Assembly: GCF_014841115.1 (NCBI RefSeq)
Contig: NZ_JACYTP010000021.1
Location: 1 to 48,822 of the forward strand
DNA length: 48,822 bases
DNA from: Photobacterium arenosum
GTDB taxonomy: Bacteria; Pseudomonadota; Gammaproteobacteria; Enterobacterales; Vibrionaceae
Direction of reading: 5' to 3'
Position 1 is the first letter of the stretch. Each line of letters starts with the position of its first letter. Position numbers and translations under genes: made by a program. Under the pieces are notes generated by a model. The model had not been told where the DNA came from. It was given only the letters and a program-made list of their open reading frames with translations, and made no database searches. Positions 8,158 to 14,073 of this stretch are shown here, in pieces.

Positions 8158-8565
8158 TTAAGATGACTTAGCCTGAAGGTGGCCAGTATGCGTTGCGGCC
8201 TGGGATTTCTCACCGCTGACCGTCTTGTTTTCCAGCCTTTCAGCAATATTGGCCAGCAAATGCTTAACCGGCACAATCGGACCCATCATATTAACCCGCA
8301 TAGCAGACCCCACGGCCCCCAAATGCAACTCCGAGACGTCAGAGGCCGAGTAGTTGTACTTATAGTTGAACTTGTCGATCGCCAGATGAAGCAGATCAAA
8401 CTCCTTCCGGTGACAAGAAATATATGCGCGCCAATACATAGCATCCAGAACTTCATCAGACGAGTAAGCCCGCAGAATAAAGCGCCAGCTGCCATCTTCA
8501 CCGTAGAAATCCAGCGGGAATATCTGTTTTGTTTTTCTTTTATTAAACAAGGTAAATCGATCCAC
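8158..8565 (-). CDS. Hypothetical protein
   Basis: A 135-residue soluble protein, aromatic-rich in the first half (FYGEDGSWRFILRAYSSDEV) with a basic N-terminus. The only start in frame with full length is a GTG at 8565 with a weak ribosome-binding site, so the start is uncertain. A terminator follows at 8101-8120. I do not recognise the family. Confidence 0.5.
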   Translation of the reverse strand: MDRFTLFNKRKTKQIFPLDFYGEDGSWRFILRAYSSDEVLDAMYWRAYISCHRKEFDLLHLAIDKFNYKYNYSASDVSELHLGAVGSAMRVNMMGPIVPVKHLLANIAERLENKTVSGEKSQAATHTGHLQAKSS

Positions 8566-8786
8566 TTAGCCAGCGAGACTCATAGGATTATCCAAGGATT
8601 GAAACAGATTGGAAGAGAAAAATGATAAATTTGACATTCGGATTCAGGAAGTCATCCGCGTCTGGTTATGAAGTGATTTGAGTGCTTGAGGATTCGCCAA
8701 AACGTCACCTGATTGTAGCAATCGGGGGGGAAACGTCCGGATGCAATCTTTGGGAGGATACCATAAAAAAAATGCATTTTTCAGGC

Positions 8787-8814
8787 TTGTAGAAAAAAAA
8801 ACTGCGCCTATAAT
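8787..8814 (+). promoter_or_regulatory. Sigma70-type promoter in the guaC leader
   Basis: TTGTAG (8787-8792) and a perfect TATAAT (8809-8814) are separated by 16 bp. The predicted transcript would start near 8820-8822, directly at the base of a strong terminator hairpin (8819-8853) and about 125 nt before guaC. Confidence 0.6.
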
Positions 8815-8818
8815 GCTG

Positions 8819-8853
8819 AAAACCGGAGCGTCTGCCAACGCTCCGGTTTTTTT
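8819..8853 (+). terminator. Intrinsic terminator or attenuator upstream of guaC
   Basis: An 11-12 bp GC-rich stem, AACCGGAGCG paired with CGCTCCGGTT, followed by seven T residues. It stands between a good promoter and guaC, so either it makes a very short RNA or it acts as an attenuator for guaC. No gene ends upstream on this strand, which argues against an ordinary end-of-gene terminator. Confidence 0.75.
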
Positions 8854-8946
8854 GTGCCTGCTCTTCAGGAAAATTGCTATCTGCCAATAGCGCATACCTG
8901 ACGAGCAATATCCGATAATCACATTGAAGATAAAGAAGGAACTTCC

Positions 8947-9990
8947 ATGCGTATCGAACAAGACCTGAAACTGGGATTCAAAGATGTACTGTTTCGCCCG
9001 AAACGTTCAACCCTGAAAAGCCGATCTCAAGTTGAATTAACCCGCGATTTTACATTCAAGCATAGCGGCCGTCAATGGTCAGGCGTTCCCATTATTGCCG
9101 CCAATATGGACTCAGTCGGCAGCTTTGACATGGCAAAAGCACTGGCAAAACACAATGTCATGACCGCCATTCACAAACACTATACGGTTGAGGACTGGGC
9201 CGGTTTCATCAAAGAAAACCCGGCTGATGTACTCAAACACGCCATGGTTTCTACCGGTACATCAGATGCGGATTTTCAGAAAACCAAAGACATCATGGCG
9301 CTGACCGACGATCTGATGTTTATCTGCATCGATATTGCGAACGGTTACTCTGAGCATCTGGTCGAGTACGTGGAAAAAGTCCGTAACGCATTCCCCGACA
9401 AAGTCATCAGCGCGGGTAATGTTGTCACCGGCGACATGGTGGAAGAGCTGATTCTGGCAGGTGCAGACATAGTCAAAGTAGGTATCGGCCCGGGTTCAGT
9501 GTGCACCACTCGCGTGAAAACCGGTGTCGGCTACCCGCAACTGTCTGCCATTATCGAATGTGCAGACGCCGCGCACGGACTGGGCGGACAGATCATTGGT
9601 GACGGCGGTTGCACCTGTGCCGGCGATGTCTCTAAAGCCTTCGGCGGCGGTGCCGATTTCGTGATGCTGGGCGGTATGCTGGCCGGCCATGAAGAAAGCA
9701 ACGGCGAAATCGTTGAAAAAGACGGCCATCAATTCATGAAATTTTACGGCATGTCATCTCAGAGCGCGATGGACAAGCATTCCGGCGGTGTTGCCAACTA
9801 CCGTGCCGCTGAAGGAAAAACCGTACTATTGCCTTACCGCGGTCCGGTGGAATACACCATCCAGGATATCATGGGCGGCGTACGCTCAACCTGTACCTAC
9901 GTTGGCGCGGCGAAGCTCAAAGAGCTCACAAAACGCACCACTTTCATCCGTGTTCGTGAGCAAGAAAATAACGTGTACGGAAAAGAATAA
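8947..9990 (+). CDS. guaC: GMP reductase GuaC, reconstituted by the prophage
   Basis: A 347-residue enzyme, the same length as E. coli GuaC, converting GMP to IMP with NADPH and releasing ammonia in purine salvage. The IMPDH/GMPR barrel shows AANMDSVGSFDMAKAL, the phosphate loop and catalytic cysteine GIGPGSVCTTRVKTGVGYPQ, and GDGGCTCAGDVSKAFGGGAD. AAGGAAC precedes the ATG. The last 84 codons from about 9736 are carried on phage-side DNA: the same protein end is encoded by a second copy at 47578-47832. All 12 codon differences between copies are synonymous and the stop differs (TAA against TGA), so phage integration preserves the enzyme. Confidence 0.97.
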   Translation: MRIEQDLKLGFKDVLFRPKRSTLKSRSQVELTRDFTFKHSGRQWSGVPIIAANMDSVGSFDMAKALAKHNVMTAIHKHYTVEDWAGFIKENPADVLKHAMVSTGTSDADFQKTKDIMALTDDLMFICIDIANGYSEHLVEYVEKVRNAFPDKVISAGNVVTGDMVEELILAGADIVKVGIGPGSVCTTRVKTGVGYPQLSAIIECADAAHGLGGQIIGDGGCTCAGDVSKAFGGGADFVMLGGMLAGHEESNGEIVEKDGHQFMKFYGMSSQSAMDKHSGGVANYRAAEGKTVLLPYRGPVEYTIQDIMGGVRSTCTYVGAAKLKELTKRTTFIRVREQENNVYGKE

Positions 9991-10039
9991 CTCGGTTTTC
10001 CCGATGTATTTGAGGCCGCTTTTGAGCGGCCTTTTTTGT
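9735..10039. repeat. attL-side copy of the guaC 3' end (305-bp direct repeat with attR)
   Basis: This segment repeats at 47577-47880 with an offset of 37,842 bp and includes the guaC terminator. The longest identical block is 74 bp (9760-9833 and 47602-47675), the best candidate to contain the crossover. To its right, the left-junction copy should be phage DNA; to its left it should be host DNA. Confidence 0.9.
10013..10037 (+). terminator. guaC terminator (phage-carried copy)
   Basis: Stem AGGCCGCT / AGCGGCCT with loop TTTG, followed by TTTTT. A near-identical hairpin follows the displaced guaC end at 47855, so the phage carries both the coding end and the terminator. Confidence 0.9.
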
Positions 10040-10053
10040 GTCCAAAAACGCCG

Positions 10054-10074
10054 AGTGTCTACAAAGTGTCTACA
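10054..10074. promoter_or_regulatory. Candidate integrase arm-type sites, left prophage end
   Basis: Two exact 10-bp direct repeats AGTGTCTACA (10054-10063 and 10065-10074) lie just inside the phage, beyond the guaC repeat. A matching AGTGACTACA plus TGTCTACG pair lies at the other prophage end (47447-47467). Paired short repeats on both sides of the core are typical of lambda/P2-type tyrosine integrase arm sites. Confidence 0.6.
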
Positions 10075-10540
10075 CCTGGGAAATTTTTCACGCAGAATCC
10101 AAGATTTCTTCAGCTCCTTTTCTCTCCCACTCATTCACTCAATCTCTGATGAAAGATTCTGAAATTGAAGTCCCAAGAAAATCTCTATAACTAACTGTTT
10201 TAAAATGAGTAATTGAATAGATTGAAATTTCCCTTTGATCCTTTGATCAAGCCAACCTCTGACAGAAAACATCAGAACCTTTAATTATCAACAGGTTATA
10301 ATAAACAAGAGATCAAACCTTGATCATCTCTTTTCAATTCACTGAAAAGAATTTCAACTTTTGAAATTCTTCTTTCCCCTCAAAGCCCAGTTATCTAGCG
10401 CCTTTCGTGTATGATTTTCATAAATTCAAAACTGAAAAAAAACTACCGCAAAAACCTCGCAGGCGGGGAGGAGGAGTGCGGATTTCGTCACGCGCTCGCT
10501 CCATTCCGTGGCCGTTGTAACTGGGCTAACTGCAGGCAAC
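10075..10540. other. Non-coding left-end region of the prophage
   Basis: About 470 bases without a supported gene. It is mostly AT-rich, holding a 10-bp perfect hairpin (AGAATTTCAA / TTGAAATTCT, 10348-10370), repeated TTGATC words near 10235-10325, and an abrupt GC-rich island at 10458-10510. By analogy with HP1-like phages, where cos lies between the tail genes and attP, this is the expected packaging-site region. Confidence 0.55.
10458..10482. other. Candidate cos (packaging) site
   Basis: The word CGCAGGCGGGGAGGAGGAG, in a GC-rich island within AT-rich non-coding DNA, resembles the P2/186-type cohesive end (GGCGAGGCGGGGAAAGCAC, as I recall it) around AGGCGGGGA. The location between the tail operon and attL also matches HP1-type phages. 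This is similarity by eye over a short word. Confidence 0.35.
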
Positions 10541-10566
10541 AAAAAAGCGCCCATGGTGGGCGCTTA
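10541..10566 (-). terminator. Intrinsic terminator of the EEP-family gene
   Basis: On the minus strand, AAGCGCCCA / TGGGCGCTT with a 3-nt loop is followed by a T-run (six T residues). It lies 23 nt beyond the stop of the leftward gene at 10589-11692. Confidence 0.85.
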
Positions 10567-10588
10567 GTAATAATTATGTATCAATACT

Positions 10589-11692
10589 TTAGGGAATAGT
10601 TAATTTCACCACAACCGGACAATGATCACTTGCCTTCGGTCTGTCCCATCCTATACGCGGATAACGTACTATGCCTTCAGTGTTGGGCACTCTGTATGGC
10701 ATACCATTGCGGATAATGTCAGGTTTTACACCTTGATTAGCACTATTTATTGCAGGTGAAACAAGAATATAATCTAACTGAGTCTTTGTTTTTTCCCAGC
10801 TGTAATAATGCGTCCATCGCTCTAGCTCCTCAAGATTAGATACAAGGTTAACAGAAAAGTCATCTTGTAATAGAGGTGCAAGACCAGAGTTATTTTCTTT
10901 TACCAGCTTCTCTGTGCCATCATTCGAAATTCTTATCTGTTCTACATAATCATTTAAATCACCAATTACAATCCAATTGGCTTCTGCGGGGTTGACAAAT
11001 TTATGTTCAATCAGGTGTCGCACAGCTATAGCCTCTAAAGTACGTTCACCCATTGTCTTATCACGACCTCCTCCCATTGATTTAAAATGACATACAAAAA
11101 CTGTTAACTCTTTACCATCTTTATGGATTTCAAGTTCTAGACAATCACGATTGAAAATTCGTCCCCTCTTTTTCATTTCTTCCTTCACAACTGGAAACCT
11201 ATTTACAAGTTCATCCCTCTCTTCTTTAGTTCCGAGATCTGACCTTGTCATATGAGCGTGCGACTTTGAATATACGGGAAAAAGTTCTGTCGCCATCGCA
11301 GCAACGTCTATTCCCCGTTTATCATTACCTTCATGCAATACAACTTGTTGATATTCATTTGTTTGTGTTTTATTTAAATAAAAATTACGGAATTTTATCA
11401 GTGCATCAATACTATCAACTTCTTGGAGGCACAGTAGATCTGCGTCAGCATTCTTGATAGCAAGTGCGGCATGCTGACGCTTGTCATCTTCTTGAGATAT
11501 AAAGGCGGCACGTAATGCTTGCTTGAACTCCTCAAACTGAGTTAGGTCATTACTCCTAAAGTCTGTAAGGCTGTTGACAATTGGCGGCAAATAACGCTGG
11601 GAATACTCTGAATCTCTGCTGTTTCCAAAAGCTGAAAAATCAAATCGATTGAAAATGTTCTCTAAATTGAAGTTCGCAATACTTATTTCCAA
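10589..11692 (-). CDS. Endonuclease/exonuclease/phosphatase (EEP) family protein, phage cargo
   Basis: A 367-residue protein of the EEP (DNase I-like) fold. Motifs in order: SIANFNLENIF at the N-terminus, DADLLCLQEVD with the metal-binding Glu, NDKRGIDVA, CHFKSMGGG, WIVIGDLNDY (catalytic Asp-Asn), TQLDYILVSPAI and the C-terminal SDHCPVVVKL His. The start is a TTG at 11692 with a perfect AGGAGG 6 nt upstream. It could be a nuclease or a phosphatase; the motifs do not separate these. It has its own terminator, is separate from the late operon and lies beside attL, so it is probably a lysogenic cargo gene. No export signal. Confidence 0.85.
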   Translation of the reverse strand: MEISIANFNLENIFNRFDFSAFGNSRDSEYSQRYLPPIVNSLTDFRSNDLTQFEEFKQALRAAFISQEDDKRQHAALAIKNADADLLCLQEVDSIDALIKFRNFYLNKTQTNEYQQVVLHEGNDKRGIDVAAMATELFPVYSKSHAHMTRSDLGTKEERDELVNRFPVVKEEMKKRGRIFNRDCLELEIHKDGKELTVFVCHFKSMGGGRDKTMGERTLEAIAVRHLIEHKFVNPAEANWIVIGDLNDYVEQIRISNDGTEKLVKENNSGLAPLLQDDFSVNLVSNLEELERWTHYYSWEKTKTQLDYILVSPAINSANQGVKPDIIRNGMPYRVPNTEGIVRYPRIGWDRPKASDHCPVVVKLTIP

Positions 11693-11844
11693 AGTAGCCT
11701 CCTGAATATTGAAAGTGATACATCATGAGCGTTTTACTTGGTAAACAACTTCTCTACCGGCAACAAAAGGTGTTTCCTAAGTTAAGCAAAAGTAGTCGAA
11801 GACTTTTGTATTACCAACTATATCCAGTCTATTTTTGAAATCTT

Positions 11845-12042
11845 TCACGTTATTTTGTACTGCCCCTTTGAGCTACCATTACTTACATCGACTAAAGCAT
11901 TCTCTATAATTTCCTCCACCACAGCTGCCGCGATCGCTTCGGCCATATCCCCTGCGGCAGCATGCTCACCTTCTGTGACAAAGCCTTTGGCTTTCAGGTG
12001 GGTGATGATTTTCTGTTTCAGTGAGTCTTTGTTGAGTGCCAT
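11845..12042 (-). CDS. Small phage protein at the end of the tail operon
   Basis: A 65-residue protein with an alanine-rich central helix (GDMAEAIAAAVVEEIIENAL) and a basic N-terminus. AGGGAAG precedes the ATG, and it starts 2 nt after the baseplate-spike gene stop, so it is the last gene of the leftward late operon. Function unknown. Confidence 0.7.
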   Translation of the reverse strand: MALNKDSLKQKIITHLKAKGFVTEGEHAAAGDMAEAIAAAVVEEIIENALVDVSNGSSKGQYKIT

Positions 12043-12044
12043 GG

Positions 12045-12809
12045 TTACTTCCCTGCGAATACGGTGGTAGAGACATCCACATGAGGCTTGCCCGTGAACG
12101 GGCAGATGGTGGCGCCTGTACAGACGCCTTTGCCGCCGTTGAGCTTGATGGTGTCGGCATCCTCGGTGATGTTCTTTGCCTGGATGATGAGGTCTTTACT
12201 GACGGTCAGTTTCGCCTGGCCTTCGATGGTTTCGATTCTGTCTTTGAGCACGGTGATTTCATCATTCTGCTTGATGAGGACTTTCCGCATTTGCTCAATG
12301 ACTGCCATGTAGTTGGTCGCGTTCACATTGCAGTCGATACAGTTCAGGGTGGCGTTTTTGTCTGTGGTGCTCTCAAAGTTACCCGCCTGATCAACCAGGT
12401 GGTAAACTCCTTGGCGTTGTTGGTAACGGGATTCCCCTTCTAAAATACCCGGCAACCGAAATCCCAGTGGCAGCACACAGCGGATAAACGGCTTATCCGC
12501 ATGGCCGAACATCCAGCCGATTTCCACAATGCTCCCTTTCGCGGGCGGCTCCAGTCGCCCAGCCATCTCACCAACACCGGGCACCGGCAGCGGGACCGCC
12601 TGTAATGGTGGTCGGTCTTTCAGATCATTCCCCTGCTCATCCAGCAACTGCACATCAACCGCATAATGGGGATAGAAACGGTCGGACAAATCACCTTCCT
12701 TTGGGAGTTCCGGCAGTGCGACCACTTTTCCCCAGCGGGGCAAATGTGCTTTGGCGGTCAGCTCCGGGAAGAGGCGGTAAATCATCCGCTTGAGGGTGTT
12801 TAAGTCCAT
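12045..12809 (-). CDS. Baseplate assembly protein V-like tail spike
   Basis: A 254-residue protein related to the gpV spike family. After an N-terminal OB-like part (LPRWGKVVALPELPKEGDLS; KGSIVEIGWMFGHADKPFIR) come a short helical linker and a repetitive beta-helical end (KLTVSKDLIIQAKNITEDAD) closing with TGATICPFTGKPHVDVSTTV. The last part resembles a sharpened spike tip with possible metal ligands (C, H), inferred only. It would pierce the outer membrane during contractile-tail injection. It overlaps the next upstream gene by 10 nt, within the late operon. Confidence 0.8.
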   Translation of the reverse strand: MDLNTLKRMIYRLFPELTAKAHLPRWGKVVALPELPKEGDLSDRFYPHYAVDVQLLDEQGNDLKDRPPLQAVPLPVPGVGEMAGRLEPPAKGSIVEIGWMFGHADKPFIRCVLPLGFRLPGILEGESRYQQRQGVYHLVDQAGNFESTTDKNATLNCIDCNVNATNYMAVIEQMRKVLIKQNDEITVLKDRIETIEGQAKLTVSKDLIIQAKNITEDADTIKLNGGKGVCTGATICPFTGKPHVDVSTTVFAGK

Positions 12810-13486
12810 GTTAGTTTCACCTCCGTTCCCGTAAATTCTACCGCTTTGAGGCGAACACCATTCACCAGTGCGCCAGGCTTGAGTTTGGGGATACAGGGGA
12901 TTGTAGCGCTTTTGTTGGCCGTGTGGCCCGTCATCAGTTCATTGGGAATGGTGACAGGTTTATCCGCCCAGTAACTATCCTGCCAGCTGCCCACAAAAAT
13001 CTGGCCGTTGCCTTGCTGCTGCCAGAAAAAATCCGGCACGCTGAAGGTGGCGGCCAGTTCATCAATGACCCGATACCCATTACCGTCACTGTAGAAACAG
13101 GGCGCAGCTGTTTTGCTGTAGGCCCGCTTCGGCACTACGAACTGCAGTCCGGTTTTGTCACTGACATGACTGAGCAACTGCATCAGGGTCGGATGACGCA
13201 TGATGACCGGCAACGGGCGATACAGCACTGCAGCCAGCTCCCGGCAAAAGATGTTCGACCAGCCTTTCTGGGTAGGCTGCACCCGTTCCACATAACCCAG
13301 AAACACCCGGCTGAGGTTCTCCCCCCATCCCAGATCAACGGCGACAATGCTGTTCACCTCAGGGCTGCCTTCGATGACCAGCTGGGCCCTGCCCGGCGCC
13401 GTATCATCAAAGGTCAGCCGATGGGTGCTGACCTTGGTTTTCTGGCGGCCAATATAGACCTGTGCGGTAAAGCGTTGTGTATTCAT
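12800..13486 (-). CDS. Phage baseplate hub-like protein (gpD-type, inferred)
   Basis: A 228-residue protein directly upstream of the spike gene and overlapping its neighbours on both sides (10 and 4 nt). The segments GRAQLVIEGSPEVNSIVAVD, LGYVERVQPTQKGW and LPVIMRHPTLMQLLSHVSDK followed by GLQFVVP are the kind seen in gpD/gp27-type hub proteins, which have tandem barrel domains and the HPTL..LL..V...TG pattern. The position next to the spike supports a hub, though the protein is shorter than P2 gpD (387 residues). Function inferred from pattern and synteny. Confidence 0.6.
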   Translation of the reverse strand: MNTQRFTAQVYIGRQKTKVSTHRLTFDDTAPGRAQLVIEGSPEVNSIVAVDLGWGENLSRVFLGYVERVQPTQKGWSNIFCRELAAVLYRPLPVIMRHPTLMQLLSHVSDKTGLQFVVPKRAYSKTAAPCFYSDGNGYRVIDELAATFSVPDFFWQQQGNGQIFVGSWQDSYWADKPVTIPNELMTGHTANKSATIPCIPKLKPGALVNGVRLKAVEFTGTEVKLTWT

Positions 13487-14022
13487 GCCAGTGCGTTATC
13501 CACCCGTTTCAACACTCCCATAAAGCCGGTGAGCTCAACCGTGGTTTCCGGGGGAACGTCTGCAGACGCTGTGACCTGATCTGACGGCGTTTCCACGCCC
13601 TGGACCGTTTGCTGACTAGCTGCTTTATCCGCCTCCCGGCTTTCAACCCGCTCAGGTACGGACCTATGTTCAACCAACTCAAAGCTCACCGCCCACTGAC
13701 GCAGGGATTCCTGTTCATCGCCCCGAATGTTGCCCTGAAACTTCACTTCTCGGATTTTCAGGGCCTGGGCTGTTCGGTTGCTGATGCGGTACACTTGACG
13801 GGCGTCATTTTCCTTGACGCCAGCCAGTTCGAACAATTTGCTGAGGTCTGGCTGGCGTTCAAAGGGAATGGTGCCACTCACAGACAGCACCTTGGCTTTG
13901 TCCCCGGTTTCCGCCTGGTCCGTTGCGGCTGTCTGGCCGGACATATCCTGTCCGGCGAGTTGCTGGCGTACACTGACACGCAGGGATTTGAGGGATAGCT
14001 GGGTTCCGGATAGGGTTAACAT
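13483..14022 (-). CDS. Baseplate-associated phage protein
   Basis: A 179-residue protein overlapping the hub-like gene by 4 nt (ATGA). It starts LTLSGTQLSLKSLRVSVRQQ and ends in an acidic, Thr/Val-rich low-complexity tail before TTVELTGFMGVLKRVDNALA. The middle segment (LSVSGTIPFERQPDLSKLFE) is reminiscent of small LysM-less hub or baseplate-complex proteins such as gpU-type. I cannot name the family firmly; its role follows from being the first gene after the tailspike and before the hub. Confidence 0.6.
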   Translation of the reverse strand: MLTLSGTQLSLKSLRVSVRQQLAGQDMSGQTAATDQAETGDKAKVLSVSGTIPFERQPDLSKLFELAGVKENDARQVYRISNRTAQALKIREVKFQGNIRGDEQESLRQWAVSFELVEHRSVPERVESREADKAASQQTVQGVETPSDQVTASADVPPETTVELTGFMGVLKRVDNALA

Positions 14023-14073
14023 AGATTACTACTCTTGATAGCTTGCTTTATAATTACAGACTTAGTCATTATT

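Noticed and set aside
10411..10599. Rightward open frame of 62 codons at the left end of the prophage
   Set aside because: No ribosome-binding site, low-complexity composition, and it crosses a terminator and the end of the EEP gene. The region is better explained as packaging/att DNA.
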